Shown here: positions 41,060 through 52,657 of the stretch, piece by piece
Layout of the letters: each line of letters starts with the position of its first letter
How positions within the stretch are numbered: position 1 is the first letter of the stretch
Assembly: GCA_036346225.1 (NCBI GenBank)
Contig: JARFIW010001187.1
Span: forward strand, 620,001 to 684,000
Direction: 5' to 3'
Source of the DNA: Platerodrilus igneus
Lineage: Eukaryota; Arthropoda; Insecta; Coleoptera; Lycidae
Length of the DNA: 64,000 bases
Translations under genes and position numbers: made by a program
The notes under the pieces: model-generated
The model's input: the letters and a program-made list of their open reading frames with translations, nothing else
Told to the model about the DNA's origin: nothing
Database searches by the model: none

Positions 41060-44000
41060 TCATATTAGTTTAGGGATTCTGTTTACACGGCATTGATAGA
41101 TACAGGGTCGCAGTTATCGCTGGTGAGAGGAAATAGTTTTGAAACATGCAGAATTATTCAAAGGGAAAATTTGTAGGGTTAAGAGTATTAATTTATGGTC
41201 TGCGATTAAGAGGAAGTTAACTACGATAGACAAAGTTGTACAGTATCGATTGTATTAGGAAGTACCAGACTAGGTGAAGTAGAGTTTTGGATAGCAAGAG
41301 GATTATATTTAGATTTTATTGTAGGGATAGATGTAATTGAGGAATTTGTACTGGTTATAGATGGTAAAGCACGAATGGTAAAGGTATTAAATTTAGAGAA
41401 GAAATGGGTGGTGCCTAAGGATAATTGGGATACTAGGGATGAGATAAATACAGATAGTATAGGATCAGGAAAGACTAAGAATAGAATTTATGATGGAATT
41501 GATGAGTTACGGTTATGTAATATATTTGAGAAGGTATTTGATGAGGAACAGATAGGATTAATAGGGGTGGATATGAAGGAAATGTTATATGAGGTGTTTA
41601 ATAGACATGCAGGAGTTTTTAGTAATGAGCCTAGGTTTGCGAAGGAGTATACGCATAAGTTAGAGGTCACAGACGAGGGAAGTTTTCGTACTAGGGTATA
41701 TCCAATACCATTTGCATTAAGGGTCGAGTGAAAATGAGATTAAAAGATGTTAAAGAGGAATTATTGAATCAGCGAGAACACCCTATATCAATCCGGTAGT
41801 GGTTGTGCCTAAATCTGATAATTTAGAATTAAGAATATGTTTAGATGCTAGGAGATTGAATGCGATTACTAAACCACAATTTGAACAACCAAAATCACTA
41901 GATAATTTGTTATACAAGGTAAGCGAGATGAAAATTTTTAGCAAACTGGACTTAAAGAATTCTTTTGGCTAATTCCTTTGCATGAGGAAAGTCGGAAGTA
42001 TACTGGATTTAGCATTGAAGGGAGATTTATCAGTACAGAGTTGTTCCATTTGGTCTTTCAACGTCATCCGCTGCATTAGTTCGAGCCATGCAGAAGTTAT
42101 TAGATGAGTACGAAGACTTCTGTACGCACTATGTCGATGATATTTTGATTTTTCTAAGAACGAGTTAGAACATTTAGAACATTTAAGAAAAGTGATCCGA
42201 AGGTTAGACGAGGAGGTTTGAGGTTGAATTCGAAGAAGTGTGAGTTTTTAAGGACCAGGTAAAGTATTTGGGGTTTGTCGTTGGCAGCGAAGGAATTAGA
42301 ATTTGTGAAAAACGCTTGGACGAGTTGAAGAATTTGAAACAGCCAAGAAATTTGAAAGGTTTAAGAGGATTTTAGGTGTATTAAATTATTATCGTCGATT
42401 CATACCAAAATATTCGGAGTTGTGCATTCCATTGTTGGAGTTGTTAAAAAGAACGAAAGGTGGAAATGGAACGAGCAAAGGAGCAGGCATTTCGGGAGTT
42501 GAAGGCGGTATTTTATAGGAACTGTCATTAAAATATCCCAATTTTACGGATCCATTTATTTTAAGGACAGACGCTTCGAGTGTTGCAATAGGGGCTGAGT
42601 TGGTGCAGGTTCAAGAAGGGAGAGAAGTGCCAATTTGTTTTATTTTGAGGGCTCGGAAAGACTGCGAGACTAGGTATTCGACAGCGGAAAAAGAGATGCT
42701 GGCAATCGTATATGCTGTGAAGAAGTTAAGATTTTATTTATTGGGTAATAAATTTCTGGTTGAATCGGATAACACAGTGGTCACGTTTCTGAAGAAGAAA
42801 GAGTTTTTGAACAGTCGATTGTATAGATGGGCGTTAGTATTGCAGGAATATGATTTTGAGATTAGACATAAACCTGGTAAAGAAAATGTTACGGCTGATT
42901 TCTTTAGTAGGAAGGATGAAGGGTTGCTAACGGATAGTAGGAATGGATTTTGATTGCATTGCAAGTGTTTGAAGATCTGGGAAGATGGTCGAATGCCAGA
43001 TTTCATCGGATGCAAGCACACGAAGAAATAAGGGTGATCAGAGAAAATTATTCAGAGAATTTAGAACAAGACAGAGGTTTTTATATGGTCGAGGAGTTTT
43101 GGTGAAAAGGTTATGGGATGATGAATTATTAGTGTTAACGACACAGGTAGCCGTTGAGCTGATCCAGGAAATTCATACTACGTTTGGTCATATAGGGATT
43201 CGTAAGACGTTCTTGATATTTAGGAAGCTTTCTATGCACGAAACGATAGAAAATTGGTGAAAAATTGCATAAATCTGTGTGAGACGTGTTTGTTAGGAAA
43301 GGATAAGAATGTGGTGTTGCAGAATCAAGTTAGATGTATAAGAGCGAAAGGTCCATTAGATATTGTGGCAATGGATTACTTGAGTAATTTGATACCGAGT
43401 AGGAACGGATATCAGCATATTTTAGTTGTAGTTGATATTTTTACAAAGTTTGTGCAGCTTTATCCAGCGAGGAGATGTAATTCTAGGCATGTATTGAGTT
43501 CTGTAAGAAAGTTTGTAGAACGAATAGGTAAGATGAATAGGGTATTGTTGGACAATGCAACGTATTTTCGTAATCGAAGGGTTGAAAGTAAATTAAGGAA
43601 GGATGGAATAAAGATGACATTCTGTAGTATCAGACATCCTCAAGGAAATCCGTGCGAAAGATATATTCGAGAAGTAATAAAGTTTTTGAGGTTAATAACG
43701 CAGGAACAACATGATCGGCGGGTAAGGTATTTACCGCAAATAGAAGAATATATTAATTTTGTACCAAGTTCAGTGACAGGAATGTGTCCTGTGACATTGA
43801 TGAAGAAGGTGATTCCAGCAAGACCGTGGAGAGCTGAACAAAAGTGGAGGATATAACGGAGTTGTTGCATAAAGCCAAACAACAAGTCGAAACGATACAA
43901 AGAAGGGAGTTGGAGAAACGTAACAAGAAAATCAAGAAGCAAGTGGTTTTTTCAGTTGGGGATCTTGTTATTGTTAAAAGATTGAGAATGTCAAATTGGG

Positions 44001-44128
44001 AAAGAAATATTTGTGCCAAGTTGTTATTTCCATACGAAGGTCCTTATCGAGTGAGAAGAATTTTTGCAGAAGGAATACTTACGAATTGGAGAATGACAGG
44101 GGCAAATGTCGGGGACGTTTTCATATAG
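41060..44128 (+). pseudogene. pol: gypsy-2 pol: protease, RT, RNase H, integrase, frame-broken
   Basis: Protease LIDTGSQLSL at 41093-41122. Reverse transcriptase from about 41650 with RVYPIPFALR and YVDDILIF at 42130-42153. RNase H with RTDASSVAIGAEL near 42565 and the STAEKEMLAIVYAVKKLRFYL helix. Integrase zinc finger GHIGIRKTF to CETCLLGK (43185-43310), catalytic core MDYLSNLIPS (43372), LLDNATYF (43550) and the PCERYIREV helix with the last acidic residue (43650). The C-terminal portion ends near 44128 with a GPYRVRRIF module. At least ten one-base frame changes are visible; the order is that of Ty3/gypsy. Confidence 0.9.
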
Positions 44129-44636
44129 AAAATTTGTATCCATATTTCCATGTGGAAAGTAAAGTATCGCAAGAATAAAATTAACACTGTAAATAATACT
44201 AACGAGCTTAAAACTATACAGAATATACAGAAACTAACACTTAATCCTCATACATAAAGAAAAAAAACTATAGTGATTTTAACTAAAATTTAAAATTTCT
44301 CAACCATTAAAAGAATTACTTATATCCAGGAAGCAAATTTTCATTTTATTTAAAATCAGTGGGGCCTTATATACTGTCAAGAAGGGGTGGGCTTATAAAA
44401 TGTTTAAATAGGGCTTCGAAACGACTTTGCTAGAATGGGGTATATTTGGTTTTGTTTGAGTATTTTCTTTCAGGTATTTTTGGTTTATAAATTAACAACA
44501 ACTATTCCACGTTTATAAATTTATAAAGCTTTTGAAACTGCATTGCATTCAACAACATATACCGGCCATAGACCAGGCTAAGCTAGTTATAAGTTTGCAT
44601 TGTATACGTATTTTAATTGTTATGGTTGCACGTATA
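44129..44636. other. gypsy-2 3' untranslated interior
   Basis: Noncoding tail between pol and the right LTR, with no env-like ORF. No clear purine tract precedes the LTR; the GGGGTGGGC near 44386 is too far away to be the usual PPT. Confidence 0.6.
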
Positions 44637-45787
44637 TGAAATTTAATTTGGAGTTAGCGTTTTCAGAACCATTTGAATGTAAAAACAAATATCAAAATTG
44701 CTTGGTATACTGCACGCTTTTAAAATTTTAAGGAGTTAAGTGATACTCCCGTAAAATTTGTAAATCAATTTCAGTTTGAATATGTTTTAACAATTAAAGA
44801 TTGGTTATGTAATGACAGGACGTTTACTGAATAAGGCATAAATGTCTGTTGCGTACAAGTTAAAAGCTGAACCATCAAAGTTTGTTAGCTATTTTCAATA
44901 TTGTAAAAAGTTCAATATACAGAAATCACTGGATTACAAACCATCTAGAAAATGAATGAATCTAGAGAAAACAATTGTATTATTAATCAATTATTAATAA
45001 TTATAAATTACATAGTGTGCGTAGAGATAGTTGCTATGGCAACGGAAACAAAAGAAGACGGTTTTTATTTTATAAGGGACTTCAAATTTATATTACTGAA
45101 AAATAGACGTGTTTTTGTACTGTTATGAGTTTTATTACATTTAAAAGTTACGAGAAAGTTTTGAAAGTCAAGTTGTACCTGGAGATAGCAAATAGTAGCA
45201 GTTTTACGGCGAATAAAAGTTAATTAAAAGAGGGAGTGCTGGTCTGTACCGTTATTGTTTGAAGACGAAAGCATAGTGGAATTGGAGTTATCTGAGTATT
45301 TGTATAACATAAAATTTGTAGAAATATTAGTAGTTTTATAGTCTGGAGATTACCAGTTGCTCGAGTTACTTATTATTTACAGGAGGTGCCTGCAGTTGGT
45401 CACTTGGCTTCAGGACGGCTGGAAGGCGGCGCTTGTATCTGGATTCCAGGTATTAGTATTTAATATCTACGCAGTGCTTTAATCAAATTTATAAAAGTGG
45501 AACTAGTGTTTGGGTATACTTTTGGCATTTAAAATTATTTTGAAAAATCCTTGGATATTTGTTTGGGTGTCTAGTTGAGAGGTGTTTGCTTAGGACGGAC
45601 CCACCCTAGGTAGATTCCGCCACGTGTTTGACGGCCCTGTAGAATATTTAAGTGCAGCAGCCGTGTAAAATATTTAAAGGTAAATTGTGTGGCATAACTC
45701 AACAAGGCTCTAAAATAAGACAAGGAGTGACAGATAGATATATTACGCCTATCACTAATAAGGTAGGATCACAGTATATATATAACA
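44637..45787 (+). repeat. gypsy-2 right LTR
   Basis: 1151 bp, starts TGAAATTTAATTTGG and ends TATATAACA, followed by ATAT. Confidence 0.95.
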
Positions 45788-45805
45788 ATATATATATATA
45801 TATAT

Positions 45806-46089
45806 AAATATACTTTTCTTGGGTATTAGGTCAATTAAACTCCAAACTCAATCCATTTATTCTAACACATCAAACGTTTCAACCCTAATTGCGGGTCTTT
45901 TTCAATGACATAGTTCTACAACAACACTACATTAAAAGTTTAAAAATTTTTTAGCAGTTATCATCCCACCTTTTGAAATGAAACATACAACTTATTGATC
46001 ATTCATGCAAACTAAATTCCTATTTCAGTTACATATGTATACAGCTTGCTATTGGTCAATGACTTAAATTAAAAATCTTAGATAATAAA
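45806..46089 (-). repeat. PLE inverted terminal copy, outer part
   Basis: Reverse complement of about 52145-52437, near-identical (CTTTTCTTGGGTATTAGG at one end matches CCTAATACCCAAGAAAAG at the other). Confidence 0.9.
45869..45909 (-). ncRNA. Degenerate hammerhead-like motif, inverted PLE copy
   Basis: Reverse-complement partner of 52331-52370 with the same defects. Confidence 0.4.
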
Positions 46090-46243
46090 AAATCCCTATA
46101 GTAGGGGATAAAGAATACTACTATAGTAAGCCTGCTTATCGTAAAAGGCGATTAAAAGGCGCAGCAAGGGGCAGCAGCCTTGCTGGCTAAAAGATATTGG
46201 AGGAGGGTCGGTTGGTCTCGGGCGATCCTCAATAATTTAAAGC

Positions 46244-47225
46244 TTGTTGGGGTTGGCCGTGACGGATACGGCTTTTGCTAAAATCTTTAAAAACTGCGTT
46301 GTGGAAAGATATGGGAGCCTACCACAATATTTCCCAGGTGTGCGTGGCCTAAAACACGAAATAGATATGATGGAGAGCTCACAAGTAAAATTCTTGTCCG
46401 GAGGTAAAATACTCCCTCATTCGGATCTCCGGGAGGGGGTACTTGGGGCTCGTCATCGTAAGAATATAAAACAACAGTTTGATTTAGTGATAGGGACTTG
46501 GAATGTAAGGTCATTACTCAGAGTAGATAAGTTAACGAATTTATTAGTCGAAATGAGAAAGCAAAAGCTGGACATTTTAGGTATTAGTGAGGTGAGATGG
46601 CCAGATAGTAATGACTTTTGGAAGGAGAATTATAGAATAATTACAACTTCTTCAACTAATGCACAGGCAGGCGTAGGAATAGTGTTAGATAAAAGATTAG
46701 GGCATAAAGTTAAAGAGTACTTACAATTTAGTGATAGAATAATTATGGTTAGATTGAGTACAAAACCCACAGACACTGTTTTAGTACAGGTTTACATGCC
46801 AACAACTCAGTACGAGGATGAGGAAGTAGAAAAGGTATACGAGGATATAAATAGTATAGTGAGAAAAGTAAAGGAGATGAGAATTTAATAGTTATGGGCG
46901 ATTTTAATGCATCAGTGGGAGAAGGTAGTGAGGGAAAAATGGTAGGAAAATTTGGGTATGGCAGACGAAATGATAGAGGAGAAAGATTAGTTGAGTTTTG
47001 CCAGGAACATAGATTAGTAACTGTTAACACCCTATTCGAACAACATGTTATGAGAAGATATACCTGGAAAGCCCCAGGTGATAGAGCTAGATACCAAATA
47101 GATTATATTTTAGTTAAACAAAGATTTAGAAACCAAGTTAAAAACTGTCGTAGTTATCCAGGGGCTGACATAGATAGCGATCATAACTTAGTTAAAATGA
47201 AGTGTAAACTAAAATTCAAAAATTG
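46244..47225 (+). CDS. LINE APE endonuclease domain (frame-broken once)
   Basis: The endonuclease starts at IGTWNVRSLL (46490) and contains LDILGISEVRW, the middle VQVYMPTT segment, then after a one-base break near 46888 the MGDFNASVG (D..N) motif and the final DSDHNLV (catalytic His) near 47175. All APE-family catalytic signatures are present. It nicks target DNA for target-primed reverse transcription. Protein context upstream (46244-46480) resembles a 5' leader with no domain. Confidence 0.85.
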
Positions 47226-47767
47226 AGAAAGGTGAAAAGAGAGGATGGGATCTAGGTAAGCTTAATGATAGTAGGGTAAAGAGGAATATAAACAACTATT
47301 AGATAATAAGAGCAAAGAGATAGCTGTAGGAGGAACGTAGAAAATAGATGGAAAGAAATAAAACTGACTGTACATGATACAGCAACACAGACTATAGGTA
47401 AGAAAAAAATAGAAGCTAGAAAACCGTGGGTAACAAAGGAGATATTAGATTTAATAGAGAATAGAAGAAAGCTTAAACCTTTCAGAGAAGTGGATAGTGA
47501 AAGGAAGCAAAATATAATACAGTTAGAAATAAGATAGTACATGAGTGTAGAAAAGCTAGAAATAAATGGATGGAGGAGAATTGTAAGGAATACAAGATGA
47601 TTTGAGAGTAGGTAAGACAGACAGGGCTTACAGGGCAGTTAAAAGTTTTTGGGAAGATAGGAAAAATATAATGGTATTAGAGACGAGAATAATGAGCTTC
47701 TAATAAATAAAGTTGAGGTAGCTGATAGATGGAAAAGATATTTAGAAGATTTATATAAGGAGACGAT

Positions 47768-49292
47768 ATGGATGAGTTAGAGAACGACCAAGAAGAGGAT
47801 GTAGAAATAGGGTTCTCAATATTAAGAGAGGAATTTGATAGAGCTATTCGGAATCTTAAATTAAATAAAGCGCCAGGGATAGACGATATTCCCGCAGAAT
47901 TAATAAAATATGCAAGTCAGAAAACTTTGGACAGATTATATGAACTAATAAATGTAATATATGACACAGGTGAGGTTCCAATAGATTTCGAAAAAATATT
48001 ATTATCCCAATCCCAAAAAAGTCAGGAGCTGATAGGTGTGAGAATTTTAGAACGGTTAGTTTAACTTCTCATGCTTCCAAAATACTAACAATAATAATTA
48101 AAAATAGAGTAGTAGCTTTGACTGAGAATTATTTAGGCGAAGACCAATATGGTTTTCGTAAAGACAGAGGACTAGAGAACCGATACTAATGATTAGGGTA
48201 ATTATCGAAAAAGGTTACAAAAATAAAAAGACTCATTTCGCGTTTGTAGATTTAGAAAAAGCATTTGATAGGGTTAATTGGATTGTTATGTTCAGGGTTT
48301 TGCAAAAATAGGAATCTCTCATAAAGATAGAAAAATTATTTACAGTCTATATAAAACCAAAGCGTAGTAATTAGATTTGATGAAATAGAAAAGGAAGCTA
48401 AGATTAGAAATGGTGTTAGACAGGGTTGTATACTGTCTCCTTGATTTTTAATGTTTATATTGAGGAAGCTTTAAACTTAGCCAGAGAGAGAAAGAGATAG
48501 GTATTAGTGTACAGGGACAGAAAATAGACATGTTACGTTTTGCAGATGATATAGCCATTATAGCAGAGTCTAGAAAAGAGTTAGGAGAGTTTTAAATATT
48601 TTAGATGAGATACTACGGAGTAACTATAGTATGAGAATTAACTCGGTAAAGACAAAGATAATGACAAGTGAGTTACAGCCTAGTTCTAAACCAAAATTAA
48701 AAATAGGTAATACCGAGTTAGAGGAGGTAGATGAATTTTGCTATTTAGGTAGTATAATTACAAAGGATGGACGTAGCAGAAGGGATATAGTAGCTAGAAT
48801 AGCTCAAGCTAGAAAAATGTTTTAAAAGAAAAACTTACTAATAGCTAATAGTATTAGTTTAGATAATAGAAAAAGTTTCTTAAAGTCATACGTATGGAGC
48901 GTTCTACTATACGGTAGTGAGACTTGGACAATTAAAGAAGTAGATAAGAAAAGATAGAAGCTTTTGAAACTTGGTGTTATAGGAGAATGTTAAAGATTAG
49001 TTGGACAGATAGAGTAACAAACGAGGAAGTTTATAGAAGGATAGGTGAGGATCCCTGTATGTGGAAACAATTGAAGGTCAGGAGAGATAGAATGATAGGG
49101 CACCAGTTAAGACATGAGGGACTATTTAGTAAAGTCTTAGATTATAGACTACCAAATAAAAATAGAGTAGGAAGGCCTAGACAAAGCTATATTAGTCAAA
49201 TTATTAGAGATTTAGGTTGTGAAGGGTATGTAGACCTTTTTAGACTAGCTCAGAATAGAAAAGAATTTAGAGCTGCGTCAAACCGACTTTAA
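47768..49292 (+). pseudogene. LINE reverse transcriptase and C-terminal domain, frame-broken
   Basis: RT motifs in order through several frames: LKLNKAPGIDDIPAELIKY (47850-47910), FRKDRG (48151), FAFVDLEKAFDRVNW (48239-48283), GVRQGCILSP (48411-48442), LRFADDIAII with the FADD catalytic pair (48533-48560), then FCYLGSIITKDGR (48735-48775). The C-terminal segment (48987-49292) has RMIGHQLRHEGL and GRPRQSYISQI, typical of this LINE group. Many single-base frame changes make it non-functional as written. Confidence 0.85.
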
Positions 49293-49337
49293 GTAAGTTC
49301 AAAAACAAAACAAAAAAATAAAAATAGTTAACTAAAT

Positions 49338-49707
49338 GTCACCAGGACATAACTCACAATTAGTTAGCGGTCTGGCATGTTGGTAGCGTTTCGTTGCTTA
49401 AGCCTTACCATAACATATAATTTAATAAACGTCACCAGGACACAACTCACAATTAGGTAGCGGTCTGGCATGTTGGTAGCGTTTCGTTGCTTAAGCCTTA
49501 CCATAACATATAATTTAATAAACGTCACCATGACATAACTCACAATTAGGTAGCGGTCTGGCATGTTGGTAGCGTTTCGTTGCTTAAGCCTTACCATAAC
49601 ATATAATTTAATAAACGTCACCATGACATAACTCACAATTAGGTAGCGGTCTGGCATGTTGGCAGCGATTCGTTGCTTAAGTCTTACCATAACATATTAT
49701 TTAACAC
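49338..49707. repeat. 93-bp minisatellite x4 inside the LINE 3' end
   Basis: Unit starts at 49338, 49431, 49524 and 49617, exactly 93 bp apart, each beginning GTCACCA(G/T)GACA and containing GGCATGTTGG(T/C)AGCG. Because 93 is divisible by 3, a repeated ORF appears on the minus strand (49364-49690); it is an artefact. Confidence 0.97.
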
Positions 49708-49839
49708 TTTTCATTTTTGAAGCGGATAACCAGGTTATATTTCATTTCCTTATAAATGGTAATCATGTAAACATGTTAGAGTTCTTTAACAACCATCAGG
49801 TTGCTAATATCTATGTGGAGTCAGCTGGATAGGAAATAG

Positions 49840-50005
49840 ATAGAAGGATTTAGGAAGATCTAGACCAAACTATATTAGTCAAATTATTAGAAATTTAGGT
49901 TGTGAAGGGTATGTAGAGCTTTTTTAGATTAGCACAGATTAGAAAAGAAGTTAGAGCTGCGTCAAACCGACCTTAAGTAAGGTCGAAAACAAAATGATGA
50001 TGATG
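49840..50005 (+). repeat. Second partial copy of the LINE 3' end
   Basis: Matches 49165-49310 (CTATATTAGTCAAATTATTAG through GAGCTGCGTCAAACCGAC) with more divergence, and ends in AAAATGATGATGATG. Two 3' ends of the same LINE family thus flank the minisatellite. Confidence 0.85.
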
Positions 50006-50397
50006 AGATAATAAATTAAATATATACAATTAAAATCTCTCAATCTCATACATGTTGCTATTGGTCAATAACTTAAATTGAAAAGCTTAAATGATAAATT
50101 TAAAATATACATTTAAAATCTCTTAAACACATATATGTTTATTGTACAGCCTTTAAAAGTGTCTGGATGAACCTAGAAATAACTATTTGCCTTCAGAAAA
50201 CCAGAATTATTATATCTAAATTTACTCTAAATTACTATAATTTGTTTTAAAATTATTCCTTTTGTATTAAATTGTGATAAATTTTGCTTAGATTTTTAAT
50301 GTCAGTCTTATCATTAACCGCTTCTGGATGTTTGGCAATAAAAATCATTTCAAGTAATTCCCGTTTTTTTTATTAATTTCCGTTTTTATTATCACAC
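50006..50397 (-). repeat. PLE inverted terminal copy, inner part
   Basis: Reverse complement of about 51777-52160, including the end of the PLE coding region; it joins the 5'-truncated sense copy at about 50397. Confidence 0.9.
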
Positions 50398-50472
50398 TAT
50401 CAGAAAGATAGTAACGAAATTATTAAAAAATGGGAAGAAAAGGGATATATATCCCCGTTAACAAGTAAACAA

Positions 50473-51941
50473 ATGGTAAATAACAACGCGTTATCGCCAA
50501 AAATATACGGTCTACCCAAATTACATAAACCAGGTGTACCTTTAAGACCAATTGTATCTGCTGTTCAATCACCATATAATAATATATCAATGCATTTAAA
50601 AAGTATTTATAATAACGTGTTATACCAGAATCAATATTGTATTAGAGATTCTTGGCATTTTAAAGAAAAAATTAAAGACATAATTATTCCTGATAACTAT
50701 TTGTTAATCTCGTTGGACGTTGTGTCGTTGTACACCAGCATACCAATAGGTTTGGCTGTAAATCTAATCGAAAAAAGGTGGGATGAAATTAAATTATACA
50801 CTGATATTCCGCTACAAGAAATGAAAAGGGTAACTAAAATAATTCTAACGTCCACCTATTTTTTATATAATGGGACGACGTATAAACAATTAAACGGGTG
50901 CGCTATGGGCATGGCACTGTCAAGTGTTGTAGCTCAGCTTGTAATGGAGGAACTAGAATCACAGGTGTTGCAAAAAGTCGATTTTCCAATTCCCTTATTT
51001 TTTTAGATATGTAGATGATTGTATCCTTGCCATTCCCCTGGGATAAACAAGATCAAGTTTTAAAGTTATTTAATAGTTTCCACAGTAATTTACAATTTAT
51101 TATGGAAATTGAAAATGAAGGCACCATAACTTTCTTGGACATGAAATTGCATAAAATTAACCAAACAATTAAAACTGAATGGTATACTAAAAGCATATGG
51201 TCTGGAAGATATTTAAATTATCTATCACAACATCCAAGCGCACAGAAAAGAGGTGTTATAATTAGTCTTGCTGATAGGGCAATTAGACTGTCCAGCCCAG
51301 AATTCAGGCCTAATGCTATTAATAAGGCAAAAAAAGCTTTGTTGGAAAACAATTATCCACCGTATCTCATAAACAATGTATTTAAAAATCGAATTAATAT
51401 ATTATACAATAAATATGTTAATAATAATGATAAAATTAAAATGGCAAACAAGGTATACGTATCAATGCCATATGTGACAGGTCTATCCGAAAAATTACAA
51501 AGTTTGTTTAAAAAGTACGATATTACAATAGCACACAAGGGATATAATTTAACACAGAATTTATTCCGCGGTTTAAAGGATAAAACGGAGAGATCCAAAA
51601 AAACACACACAGTATATAAAATACCTTGTCAAGAAGGGTGTAATGGCGTTTATATTGGCCAAAGTATACAGCATTTGGAAAAGAGACTCAAAAGTCATAA
51701 ATATGATAAGGGTAATTGTACAGCCTTAACAAAACATTCAAATCAAACCGGGCATAAGTTTAATTTTGATAAAACTGTGATAATAAAACGGAAATTAATA
51801 AAAAAAACGGAATTACTTGAAATGATTTTATTGCCAAACATCCAGAAGCGGTTAATGATAAGACTGACATTAAAATCTAAGCAAAATTTATCACAATTTA
51901 ATACAAAAGGAATAATTTTAAAACAAATTATAGTAATTTAG
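50473..51941 (+). CDS. PLE reverse transcriptase with GIY-YIG endonuclease (one frame break)
   Basis: The N-terminus is missing (5'-truncated); coding sense begins about 50400. 50473-51006 holds RT motifs YGLPKLHKPGVPLRPIVS, LISLDVVSLYTSIP and GCAMGMALSSVVA. A T7 run at 50998-51004 shifts the frame just before the catalytic RYVDD (51006-51020). 51015-51941 continues with TFLDMKLHK and ends with a GIY-YIG domain: TVYKIPCQEGCNGVYIGQS (about residues 199-217 of the second piece), KRLKSHK and a KTELLEMILL helix. PLE enzymes cut DNA with the GIY-YIG nuclease and copy RNA at the nick. The single break is in a homopolymer, so it may be intact in reality. Confidence 0.92.
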
Positions 51942-52330
51942 AGTAAATTTAGATATAATAATTCTGGTTTTCTGAAGGCAAATAGTTATTTCTAGGTTCA
52001 TCCAGACACTTTTAAAGGCTGTACAATAAACATATATGTGTTTAAGAGATTTTAAATGTATATTTTAAATTTATCATTTAAGCTTTTCAATTTAAGTTAT
52101 TGACCAATAGCAACATGTATGAGATTGAGAGATTTTAATTGTATATATTTAATTTATTATCTAAGATTTTTAATTTAAGTCATTGACCAATAGCAAGCTG
52201 TATACATATGTAACTGAAATAGGAATTTAGTTTGCATGAATGATCAATAAGTTGTATGTTTCATTTCAAAAGGTGGGATAACTGCTAAAAATTTTTTAAA
52301 CTTTTAATGTAGTGTTGTTGTAGAACTATG

Positions 52331-52370
52331 TCATTGAAAAAGACCCGCAATTAGGGTTGAAACGTTTGAT
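52331..52370 (+). ncRNA. Degenerate hammerhead-like motif in PLE 3' region
   Basis: Stem II GACCC..GGGTT and GAAAC are present, but the CUGAUGA box is replaced by CATTGAAAA, so cleavage is unlikely. PLE terminal repeats are known to encode hammerhead ribozymes, which supports a decayed version. Confidence 0.45.
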
Positions 52371-52461
52371 GTGTTAGAATAAATGGATTGAGTTTGGAGT
52401 TTAATTGACCTAATACCCAAGAAAAGTATATTTATATATTTTGAAGGTCAAAAGTGAAAAT

Positions 52462-52497
<36 letters not shown>
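52462..52497. repeat. (TA)n microsatellite
   Basis: About 36 bp of TA repeats between the PLE 3' end and the hammerhead-bearing fragment. Confidence 0.95.
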
Positions 52498-52499
<2 letters not shown>

Positions 52500-52657
52500 A
52501 CAAGTTATTTGCAGTCCGTAATAAAAAATAGTATATAAAATAAGATGTATCTGTAAACAAACTCTTATGAAAATAATAAGAGCTATTGACAAATACAAAT
52601 CGGGCTAGTAGTTATATAGCCATTAACAAATCATTAGCTTTATTACTTCACAGGGGA

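Larger units (their letters stand above)
37778..45787 (+). mobile_element. Ty3/gypsy LTR retrotransposon gypsy-2, frame-broken
   Basis: LTRs of about 1.15 kb begin TGAAATTTAATTTGG and end TATATAACA, with a 4-bp ATAT target duplication within a TA tract. The PBS-like TGGCGCTAACAACGTGAGG (38927) follows the left LTR. Gag and pol are recognisable through many one-base frame changes. The Gag lacks a CCHC knuckle and instead has an Asn/Arg/Gly-rich tail, unlike gypsy-1, so this is a different lineage. Confidence 0.93.
46090..50005 (+). mobile_element. LINE (APE-type, RTE-related) inserted in the PLE
   Basis: Flanked by a 10-bp duplication AGATAATAAA (46080-46089 and 50006-50015). The 5' UTR carries the CCTGCTTATCGTAAAAGGCG-type sequence seen in many arthropod LINEs. 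One APE endonuclease and one RT are encoded, and the 3' end is a short (ATG)n tail. These are target-primed retrotransposition features. A second, partial copy of its own 3' end sits after a minisatellite at 49338-49707. The family call is by motif, close to elements annotated as 'craniofacial development protein 2-like' endonucleases. Confidence 0.88.
45806..52437 (+). mobile_element. Penelope-like element with inverted 5' copy, split by a LINE
   Basis: The sense part (about 50400-52437) encodes a PLE reverse transcriptase and GIY-YIG nuclease followed by a 3' region. The reverse complement of the 3' region (51777-52437) is found at the 5' side in two pieces: 45806-46089 and 50006-50397. These pieces were contiguous before a LINE inserted at 46090-50005. 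5'-truncated PLE copies joined to an inverted partial copy are a known PLE arrangement. Confidence 0.88.

Noticed and set aside
49364..49690. 108-codon repetitive ORF on the minus strand
   Set aside because: The 93-bp minisatellite period is a multiple of three, so a chance frame stays open.
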